Below are positions 36,909-45,091 of a DNA stretch of 64,000 nucleotides, in pieces. The first letter of the stretch is position 1. Each line of letters begins with the position of its first letter. The translations under genes were made by a program, and so were the position numbers. The notes below the pieces were generated by a model. The model saw only the letters and a program-made list of their open reading frames with translations, ran no database searches and was not told where the DNA came from. Location of the stretch: contig JABFGG010000006.1 in assembly GCA_013112575.1 (NCBI GenBank), forward strand, positions 210,741-274,740, given 5' to 3'. Source of the DNA: Chloroflexota bacterium. GTDB lineage: Bacteria > Chloroflexota > Anaerolineae > Anaerolineales > UBA11579.

Positions 36909-38657
36909 TTACACTTGATTTCCTGCAGAGACCAGTACACTGGCGCCAGAGGCCAATCCGCCTGGATTGCCACTATTGCGTAGATCATTTGCGATCACGC
37001 GATTGCTGGCTGGGGTATCTGTGCCAAAGCTAATATCAAGACCGAACTGTGCCCGTGAGCTTGCAAGGGGTCCGCGCGTGCAAGTATTGAGCTCGAAAAG
37101 CGAATTGCTGGTATCACTACATACATAAATATGCGAAAACTCGTATGAAGAATTGTGGCAATTTCCAATGCAGAAATTCTCCAATACGCTTAACTCAGAA
37201 CCAACCAGTGCAAGGCCATGTTCACCATTGCGGTTCAGCAAATTACCCTGGATTACTGCTTGATTTAGGTTAATGCCCGTGACTCCTGATCTGCTATTCT
37301 GGTAGGCTTTGTTTTCGACAAGACTCAATCGTGCTGCATCTGTATCGCCGATAGCACTGTTGTTAATGTAAATCCCATCCTCGCTATTTAGGAACACTCG
37401 ATTGTCATGAAGGTGGGTGTCAAGTTGCTCACTGAGATTTATCCCATGCCGTCCATTTCTATAACAATCATTGTCATTGATTTTGATATTCCGTTGCCTT
37501 GACCCATCGTTACGCCTGACAATAATGCCATCTTTCGCATTGGCAAAACAATTATTGTCAGCTATTAATCCATTACGTGATGCTCCTTCGATTTCAATAC
37601 CGCTCCCCAAATCATTTATTTGATTCTCCGTCAACTCGTTCCGGCAGTTCTGCTCCTCCGTTAGTCCTTTTTGATCCAGGCAATCATTCTCGATGATTTG
37701 CCAGTCATTGAAGTCTCCATTTAGAGAAATTCCGGCGACGAGGTTCCCAACACATTCATTACCTAGAAAACGAATCTTGCGCGCCCGAACGCCATGGCTG
37801 GCAACGGCACGAATGCCATGGCGGTTGTTGGCGCAATAGTTATCGAGAATAGTAATGTGATCGAGATCGTTGCTGTCCGCATCGGGCTCGATGCGGATCC
37901 CCGTTGCGGTTGTGCAGGTGTCCTCAAACTCTTTTTCTGGCAAAAGGTCTCGCGTCGTGAAACTGTCATCCTTTCGGCAATCACTACGACGAACATACCT
38001 CGATTCGGCATCCATATGAGTAGCGCGACAAGCTTTGATCACAATATAGCGGCCTGTAATGACAACGATGCCCGTCCGATGACATTCCGTGATCGTGCAG
38101 TCTTCTACGACCACACGCTGTGGAACCTGCACATGGCCAGTTTCCCCCACGGCATTGATATGCACGCCATCGTAGCCGCAATTCTTTATATCCATTTTTG
38201 ACACCGCGACATTCGAAGCGCCTAGAACAGCAACGCCAATTGAAAATCCATGGTTATTGGGGTTTACACGGATCTTGCCTCCCTGAACCATGGCCCCATC
38301 ACCATTCTTGTTACGCGATGGCACACGCTGGGTCTCAATCTGAATGACATTGTAAGCACAACGAGTGGGTTTGGCGCAATTATCCTGGGAGAAGTCGACA
38401 TCCGCGTACAAAGTTGCCTCTGACGAAAAATGCAATTTCGTGTTTGGCGTGGCAATCCGGAGTATGTGGCACGGGCTACCGTCCCCAGGATCAGCTTCGA
38501 CCGTGTGGAGCAAATACGGCTTTCCACCTTTAGGTCGCGGGAAGTAAAAGTCGGCTCCTGGGTTATCGCGGATCAACTCTCTTATTAATTGGCTTACATC
38601 TCGATCTGAATCAACAAAAGCTTTGATCTTGCCAGAGTAAACATTTATTAATGTCAT
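36909..38657 (-). CDS. Right-handed parallel beta-helix protein (NosD/Beta_helix type)
   Basis: 582 residues; GAGAGG seven bases before the ATG. At least ten beta-helix coils of about 22-25 residues, each with an asparagine ladder and a G-I turn (NDCYRNGRHGINLSEQLD, NRVFLNSEDGIYINN, NLLNRNGEHGLALVGS). The N-terminal cap opens with YFPRPKGG. No signal peptide is visible, which is odd beside its lipoprotein neighbour; a non-classical export route or an intracellular role is possible. Fold assignment is firm, function is not. Confidence 0.72.
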   Translation of the reverse strand: MTLINVYSGKIKAFVDSDRDVSQLIRELIRDNPGADFYFPRPKGGKPYLLHTVEADPGDGSPCHILRIATPNTKLHFSSEATLYADVDFSQDNCAKPTRCAYNVIQIETQRVPSRNKNGDGAMVQGGKIRVNPNNHGFSIGVAVLGASNVAVSKMDIKNCGYDGVHINAVGETGHVQVPQRVVVEDCTITECHRTGIVVITGRYIVIKACRATHMDAESRYVRRSDCRKDDSFTTRDLLPEKEFEDTCTTATGIRIEPDADSNDLDHITILDNYCANNRHGIRAVASHGVRARKIRFLGNECVGNLVAGISLNGDFNDWQIIENDCLDQKGLTEEQNCRNELTENQINDLGSGIEIEGASRNGLIADNNCFANAKDGIIVRRNDGSRQRNIKINDNDCYRNGRHGINLSEQLDTHLHDNRVFLNSEDGIYINNSAIGDTDAARLSLVENKAYQNSRSGVTGINLNQAVIQGNLLNRNGEHGLALVGSELSVLENFCIGNCHNSSYEFSHIYVCSDTSNSLFELNTCTRGPLASSRAQFGLDISFGTDTPASNRVIANDLRNSGNPGGLASGASVLVSAGNQV

Positions 38658-39098
38658 GGGATTTCCTCTCTTTCAGATTGCCAATCAGATGGATAGATAG
38701 TAACTGTACGTTTCGAAAACGTTTACAAATGCACAAATATCGTCTAAACGAGGAGAACACATGCAGTTCCATTTCAATTTGGCTTACAAACAATAGCATG
38801 TAGCAGCTTTCAATTACAGTGACAATGCTGTCACGAACTGTCATTATTCTGATTTCGACAATCGAGAGCACGCAAACAAAAAGCAGACCTATTTCTCTAT
38901 TTATCCTCGAAGGACAGATGCCGGTTCAGGCTTCGACTATGTAAGTAAACATGCTGATGCACACCCTAGGTTTATGCGCGAGAGCGTTATTGAGGTGGAT
39001 AAATTGATATTGTACTCAATCCGCTAGATGTACCATCACGGGGTAAAAAAGCATACGATACAATTTGATCAATATTGTTAGAGTTCATCGTCAGAGTC
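38658..39098. other. Divergent intergenic region between the beta-helix and polymerase genes
   Basis: 441 bases without a credible coding frame. It must carry the promoters of both neighbours, but no pair of -35/-10 boxes stands out. An alternative TTG start for the polymerase gene at 39075 lies at its right end. No hairpin or repeat found. Confidence 0.4.
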
Positions 39099-41894
39099 AT
39101 GCCAACACAACCTGCCCTCGAAATAACGCCGGTCAATCTTCACACCTTCTCTCATTTCTCCTTCCTGGAAGGCCAGGCGTCGCAACAAGACCTGGCCTCT
39201 ACTGCGGCTGCTGCCGGACAACCAGCCCTGGCGCTGACGGATCGGCATCGGCTCACAGGCGCGGTGCAATTCGTCGATGCTTGTGAGCAGCATAGCATCA
39301 AGCCAATACTGGGGCTTACCTTAACCATTGCACATCGCGGCTCCCCCTCCCCGCACTCCTTCCGAGACCTGGTGTTGCTGTCCACTGATCGCCAGGGCTG
39401 GTCCTCGCTTTGTGCATTATGCAGCATGGTGAACGACCTTGAAGAGGCAACAAGTGAACCACACCTGCCGCTCACTTCTCTAGAACAACATGCTGACGGT
39501 CTACTCTGCCTCAGCGGCAACTATTTGTCTGAGACGCGGGGCTTTGGTTCGGTCAAAATGCATCCCCAGGCGCACTTGCGCCTTGATTCCTTAAAATCCA
39601 TCTTTGGTGATCGACTCTATGTGCAGATCGATCACATCCTGCATTCGCCCTCACTGATGCACTCGCTCTCGGACCTGGCCACCGAGAGCGGCATTCCGCC
39701 GGTTGCTACAAGCGCTACGTATTTCCTTGATGAAAAAGATCATCCGCTGCAGTCTCTCCTTACCGCCATGCGCCGGAACACACGAGAAGACCAGTTGCAT
39801 TTCGAACTTGTCCCACCCCAACGCGCTTTTTTCAACAACGGCGAGCAACTTGCTGAGCTATATAAGGGGTTCCCTGAGGCGCTCAACAATATCTCTGAGG
39901 TAGTTGAGCGTTGTATTCTGCAGCTTCCGCTTGGTGAGGTGCAGTTTCCAATTCTTGCACTGGCTAACGACGAGACAGCGGATGATCACCTGCGACGTCT
40001 GGCCTTCAATGGTGCCAAAGAACGCTACGAGGAGATCACTCCCGAGATCGAGGAGCGTCTTGAGCATGAATTAGCCTCTATCTCCGACCAGGGATACGCA
40101 CCGCTCTTCCTCATCATGGCTGACGTCCTCCAATATGCTCACGAAGCTGATGTGCCCAGCGGCTCACGCGGCTCAGCATCCTCCTCCCTCGTTGCGCACT
40201 GCCTGGGGATCACTTCCCCTGATCCATTGCGCCTTGATCTGTACTTTGAGCGTTTCCTGAACCCTGCGCGCCACTCACCCCCGGATATCGACGTAGACCT
40301 GTCATCTTCCCGACGTGACCAGGTGCTTGAATATGTCTATGAACGATACGGTCATGACCATGTGGCCATGGTCTCAACCATTACCCGCCTACGCACACGA
40401 TCTGCCTTGCGGGAAACCGCCAAGGCCTTTGGCCTCACCAGTGCCCAGATCAAGCGCTTGGTAGAGAGTCTTCCACATCGCGGCTGGGGGCCCAATCGAG
40501 GAGCAAGGAACCGAACTGGCGGTCCTTATAGTAAACTTCGCGAACAATACCCAGATTATGGCAGCCTTTTCGATGCCGCCGAAACGCTGCGCGGCCGTCC
40601 AAGCCACCAGTCGGTGCATCCAGGCGGAATCGTCATTTCACCAGGCCCTATCCGCGAGATCGTGCCCACCCTGCGCGCCTCTAAAGGTTTGATCACGACC
40701 CAATTCGATCTGGAGGATATCGAACGCATTGGCCTGGTCAAGCTGGACCTGCTGGGCATTCGCAGCCTGGCTGTGCTTGGCTGGGTCGCTGATCATCTGT
40801 ATAAGTATGGCAAGAGCTCCTATGAGCGCCAAGTGACCTTCATTGATGCCATTCCTGACGAGGACGAGGCTACGACCAGACTGGTGGAGAGCACAAATAC
40901 AATTGGCTGCTTCCAGATTGAGAGTGAGGGCATGCGCGGTACGCTGCGGGAGATCCAGGTCAGTAACCGAGATGAGATCATGGCTGCCCTTGCACTATTT
41001 CGCCCAGGGCCAATGACCGGCGGACTCAAGGATGCCTACGTGCGCCGACATCTGGGGAAAGAAGAAGTGCAGTACCTTCACCCTGCCCTGGCACCTTTGC
41101 TGGTAGACACCTACGGTGTCATTCTGTATCAGGAGCAGGTGCTCAAGATCGCTCATGAGTTGGCCGGGCTCTCACTCGCGGATGCTGATCTGCTTCGTCG
41201 CGCCATGAGTCACTTTGATCCAGGCGAGCAGATGAAGACCTTGAAACTGCGTTTTATTTCAGGGGCGGAGGATAAGAGCGGCGTGCCCCCGGCCATTGGC
41301 GAACGCATCTGGGAGCTGATGGCCGCCTTCGCCGGCTATGGCTTTCCCAAAGCACATGCTGCGGCTTATGCAGAGATTGCCTGGAAATCTGCATATGTTA
41401 AGGCCCACTGGCCAGCAGAGTTTATGGCTGGTGTAATGGCTAATTGGGGCGGCTACTACCGCCAGCCATCCTACATCAAGGAAACCCAACGCCTGGGCTT
41501 TGAAGTTCGCGCGCCCCACGTGGATCATTCGCAGCGCCAGTTCACCGTGACCTACTTAGACGATACTCCTGTGCTCTTTATGGGTCTGGACCAGGTCAAA
41601 GACCTCACCCATCACACACAGAAGGCCATTCTCAAGAAGCGTCCTTTCCACTCACTGGACGACTTCTTGTCACGCGTAGCTCCTCGTACCCTGGAGCTAG
41701 AGCACCTGGCCAAGATTGGCGCTTTGTCCGGATATGCAACGATCCCGGGACTATTGACACGCGTAGCGCGCAAGGATTGGCAAGCGGGCCAGCCAGGTTT
41801 GTTTCAAATAACTTCAGATGATACGGAGCAAGACTGGCAGGAAGCTCAAATCGCAGATGCCCAACAGGAATTGCTGGGCATTGCGCTAGTATGA
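39099..41894 (+). CDS. DnaE-type DNA polymerase III alpha subunit, short form related to DnaE2/ImuC
   Basis: 931 residues from the ATG at 39099, against 1050-1160 for usual DnaE proteins. The polymerase palm is intact: PDIDVDL (D396, D398, D400), ALFRPGPM, YGVILYQEQVLKIA, ADLLRRAMSHFDPGEQ and YGFPKAHAAAYAEIAW. The PHP domain is eroded: NLHTFSHFSF keeps one histidine of the usual HxH and LTDRHRL has Arg where TDH is expected, so its metal site is probably dead. The protein stops soon after the helix-hairpin-helix region and lacks the OB-fold and tau-binding tail. It is probably a translesion or accessory polymerase. No imuA or imuB neighbour is seen. Confidence 0.85.
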   Translation: MPTQPALEITPVNLHTFSHFSFLEGQASQQDLASTAAAAGQPALALTDRHRLTGAVQFVDACEQHSIKPILGLTLTIAHRGSPSPHSFRDLVLLSTDRQGWSSLCALCSMVNDLEEATSEPHLPLTSLEQHADGLLCLSGNYLSETRGFGSVKMHPQAHLRLDSLKSIFGDRLYVQIDHILHSPSLMHSLSDLATESGIPPVATSATYFLDEKDHPLQSLLTAMRRNTREDQLHFELVPPQRAFFNNGEQLAELYKGFPEALNNISEVVERCILQLPLGEVQFPILALANDETADDHLRRLAFNGAKERYEEITPEIEERLEHELASISDQGYAPLFLIMADVLQYAHEADVPSGSRGSASSSLVAHCLGITSPDPLRLDLYFERFLNPARHSPPDIDVDLSSSRRDQVLEYVYERYGHDHVAMVSTITRLRTRSALRETAKAFGLTSAQIKRLVESLPHRGWGPNRGARNRTGGPYSKLREQYPDYGSLFDAAETLRGRPSHQSVHPGGIVISPGPIREIVPTLRASKGLITTQFDLEDIERIGLVKLDLLGIRSLAVLGWVADHLYKYGKSSYERQVTFIDAIPDEDEATTRLVESTNTIGCFQIESEGMRGTLREIQVSNRDEIMAALALFRPGPMTGGLKDAYVRRHLGKEEVQYLHPALAPLLVDTYGVILYQEQVLKIAHELAGLSLADADLLRRAMSHFDPGEQMKTLKLRFISGAEDKSGVPPAIGERIWELMAAFAGYGFPKAHAAAYAEIAWKSAYVKAHWPAEFMAGVMANWGGYYRQPSYIKETQRLGFEVRAPHVDHSQRQFTVTYLDDTPVLFMGLDQVKDLTHHTQKAILKKRPFHSLDDFLSRVAPRTLELEHLAKIGALSGYATIPGLLTRVARKDWQAGQPGLFQITSDDTEQDWQEAQIADAQQELLGIALV

Positions 41895-42334
41895 CCATCC
41901 GGAAAGGACAAGCTTTGGAGATACATATTGCTGGGCAGCCAGTCGGCAGGCTTCAGATCTCCCAAGGGTTTCGCCTGTCAGAATTTGCACTGGCGCGGGA
42001 TTTGCGATCCTTGAAAATATGCTTTATGCAGAGCCTTATGCCCAATGGAATAGGTGGTCCTGGACTTGAAAGCCTTTCTCAGAGGACTCGGCTCAGTGCT
42101 GCACCCACTCCTCACAGGCATTGTAGCTATAGGATGGTTTCGCATGAGAGAACAAGATGGGTTTGCTGTACTCGAATATACTGCTTGGCGGTAGGACTGG
42201 ACAACGGTGGGCTCCATTTACTTTTGCTCTTTAGTGGAATTGAATACTATGCTGGACTGAGCCCTGCCGTTCAGAGTTGTTTTTATGGGGAAAAGGGATT
42301 AAAACTTAGGTGGAAATATGGCTATGCGCAATAA
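41891..42334 (+). pseudogene. Possible decayed coding sequence after the polymerase gene
   Basis: An ATG overlaps the polymerase stop (ATGA) and the frame stays open for 147 codons, but the sense seems to move between frames: IAGQPVGRLQISQGFRLSEF in one, GFAILENMLYAEPYAQWNRW and REQDGFAVLEYTAW in two others, and FSGIEYYAGLSPAVQ in the first again. This pattern fits a gene broken by several frameshifts; alternatively nothing here is coding. No family recognised. Confidence 0.25.
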
Positions 42335-42355
42335 TTAGTGCCAGGAAAGAGCAAA

Positions 42356-43030
42356 TTATTTCTGGGTCGATATTTCCCCAACAGCATCTAGGCGGTATCC
42401 CACTCCGCGGACCGTGATCAGCCGTTGTGGACCGAGAGAATCCTCCTCCAGTGCATGGCGGAGCATGGAAATGTGTACATCTAGTGTACGCACATCGCCC
42501 ATGTAATCTGTTTTCCATACACGGCGCATTAATTCCTTGCGAGTTACCACCTCCCCCTCTCGTTTTACGAATTCGTTCAACAGTGCGTAGGTCTTAGGCG
42601 TCAAGGTGTTTTGTTTCCCATTGACAATCACCTTGCGCTGCTCAGGGACCAATTTCAATCCGCCAGCATTCTTCACTTTGCACCCATCCGGTGGCAGCAA
42701 CTTGCGTATGCGATTGACCAACTTGCGCGAAGTAAAAGGATTCACAAGGTGCTCAAAGCCGGGCTCTGATGGCATCTCCCAGGTCCCTTCAGCGGAGATC
42801 AGGATGACTGGAGCATCAATCTGCCTTCGCGCTTTGGTCGCTAGCCTCACCCCGGAGGTGCGCGATGCTGCTGCATTGATGATCACCAAGTCACAATCCT
42901 GGCTGGATTGCATAATGGCATCGGGCAGGATGTGGAAATGCTGAATTGGGTACCCTGCGGCAGAGAGAACGGGTTGCAGGGATGCCCCATTGATGCGTCG
43001 TGTTTCAATGAGGTAGATGAATCCCAGCAT
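42356..43030 (-). CDS. OmpR/PhoB-type winged-helix regulator with a degenerate receiver domain
   Basis: 224 residues if started at the ATG 43030 (MLGFIYLIETRR aligns with receiver N-termini); an ATG at 43057 is possible. The receiver-like domain (about 1-115) lacks the acidic pair and has NAAASRTSG where the phospho-aspartate loop should be. PVILISAEG and NPFTSRKLVNRIRKLL keep the fold. The C-terminal winged helix is complete (LTPKTYALLNEFVKREGEVV, RRVWKTDY, VRTLDVHISMLRHALE, ITVRGVGYRL). It should bind DNA without phosphorylation control. It is the last minus-strand gene of the Tad region and has no kinase beside it. Confidence 0.85.
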   Translation of the reverse strand: MLGFIYLIETRRINGASLQPVLSAAGYPIQHFHILPDAIMQSSQDCDLVIINAAASRTSGVRLATKARRQIDAPVILISAEGTWEMPSEPGFEHLVNPFTSRKLVNRIRKLLPPDGCKVKNAGGLKLVPEQRKVIVNGKQNTLTPKTYALLNEFVKREGEVVTRKELMRRVWKTDYMGDVRTLDVHISMLRHALEEDSLGPQRLITVRGVGYRLDAVGEISTQK

Positions 43031-43483
43031 AGTTGATCTTTGTATCCTAGCCATCATGGCAGCTATCTCATGCGAATCAAAAATGCCCCGTTCACTTGGA
43101 GCAACTCGCCCTTATATATGTTGTTTCTAAACAGAGTAATTAATAATATACCACATGGCGCTGAGCAATTCAGCACTCAACTTAGTAAGCCAAAGGTGAG
43201 CAAGTAAATGTATACCTGTAGTGTTGGCCTTTTCCAATAATCGCTCACTTCCCAACATGACTCTCAATTCACTCTGAAAAATGACTCTCCTAAACCATCA
43301 ATCTTGGAAAGAAAACGAGTTAGCCCAGCGCTCTGGGAAGTCAACTGATCAGGTGCGTTTCAGCCAGGCTGTCCTAGATGCCGTCAAAAAAATGAGATGG
43401 GAGGCAATCTGAGTTTAGATTACTAGCATCAGAAAAAGTAGAAAGAGATGGCAGCCTTCATTTTCTACATAGCGGCTGTTCCC
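43031..43483. other. Gene-free stretch between the lipoprotein and regulator genes
   Basis: About 450 A/T-rich bases with no open frame of protein-like composition. It probably contains the promoter of the regulator gene on the minus strand and the terminator of the upstream lipoprotein operon, but neither is distinct. Confidence 0.35.
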
Positions 43484-44482
43484 TTAGGGGGTCAAAAACC
43501 TCACGCTCCTCTCTACGCAAAAGCCTTGCATGTTTTCTTCCGTGCAGGCTTCGATTTGAAAGACCGCATTATGTTTACTGCGCACCGGGCCAATACTTGC
43601 AGCTAGAAAATATATGCCCCCAGGTTCTGCCTCAACGGTACCCGGTGGGCAAGATTTTGCAGAAACCATAAAAGCCTGACTTGGCCAGTTGCGTTCAAAC
43701 AATATCCTATCGTCATAAGAATCGTAGACTGACACAGCAGCTGATGCAAAGGAGAGTTCCCCGACATTAGTGATTTGCACAGTTGTGTAATTTTGAGAAC
43801 ACAAGTGAAATCCTGCGATTTCAAGATCAATATCAGCATTTGCGCTGATCACTATCTCTAGAAAAGCTGTGCCTTGCTTCGAATCCCCCAGACCAAAAAG
43901 CGTCCCATCTGGAGTAACTAATTGAAAATCAGCCCTATAATCACCAGCTTGATTTGGACTCATAAGCTGAATCGATACATTGGCTTGCTGACCAGGCAGA
44001 ACAGTCGCCCCAAGTCTGGTCTCCTGAGGAACTGCCGGCAGATTCCCGTTTACATAGTACATTGAAAAAGCCGGTGTCCAAGGACAGCTACCGGTATTCT
44101 CCAAGAGCCATATCTTTGTAAAGCTCTCCCCAGCTGCCATTTGAGTCCCATCAGGAATCGTAACGTCACGGATGAATCGCGCGCCCAGACAACCTGGATC
44201 TATGGACTCCACAGTTGACACTGATTCTGTCGCTTGCATATGTGGCAGCTGGATAAATGGAGCCTCAAGCGATCCAACTAGAGTCCGCGTGACAAATGGG
44301 ACAGACGTGGCTGTATATGGTGAATGCTCTGCTTCGCCGGTTAGTACAAATGAGATATCAGGCTGTTCTGGTGAGTCGTAGGATAGCAATGAGCACGCCA
44401 CTAGTGAACCAGCCAGCAAAATCAGTAAAGCCAATCTGAACCCTGCTTGACTTGTATCTGAAGATAATTTTCCCAGCAACAT
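43484..44482 (-). CDS. Lipoprotein with NBR1-type Ig-like domain
   Basis: 332 residues. Signal peptide with lipobox GSLVAC (about residues 25-30). A Ser/Thr-rich linker leads to an NBR1-type Ig-like domain: TKIWLLENTGSCPWTPAFSM, ATVLPGQQANVSIQL and AGDYRADFQL (about 110-215). A second beta-sandwich follows (LEIAGFHLCSQNYTTVQITN, CARF-like adhesion fold). It is displayed on the cell surface and lies at the end of the Tad gene run, so it could be an adhesin or assembly accessory; that role is inferred from position only. Confidence 0.75.
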   Translation of the reverse strand: MLLGKLSSDTSQAGFRLALLILLAGSLVACSLLSYDSPEQPDISFVLTGEAEHSPYTATSVPFVTRTLVGSLEAPFIQLPHMQATESVSTVESIDPGCLGARFIRDVTIPDGTQMAAGESFTKIWLLENTGSCPWTPAFSMYYVNGNLPAVPQETRLGATVLPGQQANVSIQLMSPNQAGDYRADFQLVTPDGTLFGLGDSKQGTAFLEIVISANADIDLEIAGFHLCSQNYTTVQITNVGELSFASAAVSVYDSYDDRILFERNWPSQAFMVSAKSCPPGTVEAEPGGIYFLAASIGPVRSKHNAVFQIEACTEENMQGFCVERSVRFLTP

Positions 44483-44508
44483 TGCCTAGTTTTGGACTCT
44501 TAATACCA

Positions 44509-45081
44509 CTAGGCATTTACCCATGACAAATGCAAAACGTCGGCATCCCCCCACCCAACCTGGAGTTCTTCATCTGCCTTCTGCGCTTCGATGTCAAAGA
44601 ACTCACCGGCCGATTCTACAGACCGTTTGCGTTCTTGTTTGGCCTTTTTTAGAATATCCAAAACTGTACTTTCTTCGGTCAGCTTTGCCAACCTGCCTCT
44701 TGCTTTTATTAAGCCCTGCAAGCGCTTTTTTAGGTCCCTTTTACCGAAGGCCGAGACGACCAAACTGTCTCCCTCACTCGTTCGCGCTACAAATACAGGT
44801 GTGGACTCGAGCGTGATGGATTCGTTCTTGTTGAATTCGACTGAAAACCCATACTCTTCTTTCACTTGCCTGGACAGCCACCCATAGGCTCCCCCAGGTA
44901 AGTCTCTATCGATACTCTGATCGCGTTCGCTCTTGATCCGCATATAAACCAGCCGTTGCTGGGTTCTTGTAGCCTCGTCATATGATCTGGCTGCCTTGCT
45001 CCCGAAAAACCAGGTAAGAATTAAATTCGCCAACTCTATCAAAATGAGGAGGACAAGAATAGTGATAATTAAGTCGTTCAT
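44509..45081 (-). CDS. Membrane-anchored protein of unknown function in the Tad locus
   Basis: 190 residues; AGGAG seven bases before the ATG. One N-terminal membrane helix (about 3-26, IITILVLLILIELANLILTW) then a soluble, charged domain with beta strands (SITLESTPVFVART) and a helical tail (DILKKAKQERKRSV). No family recognised. It lies ten bases after the 679-residue surface protein gene and is probably cotranscribed with it. Confidence 0.65.
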   Translation of the reverse strand: MNDLIITILVLLILIELANLILTWFFGSKAARSYDEATRTQQRLVYMRIKSERDQSIDRDLPGGAYGWLSRQVKEEYGFSVEFNKNESITLESTPVFVARTSEGDSLVVSAFGKRDLKKRLQGLIKARGRLAKLTEESTVLDILKKAKQERKRSVESAGEFFDIEAQKADEELQVGWGDADVLHLSWVNA

Positions 45082-45091
45082 AAGAAATCTC

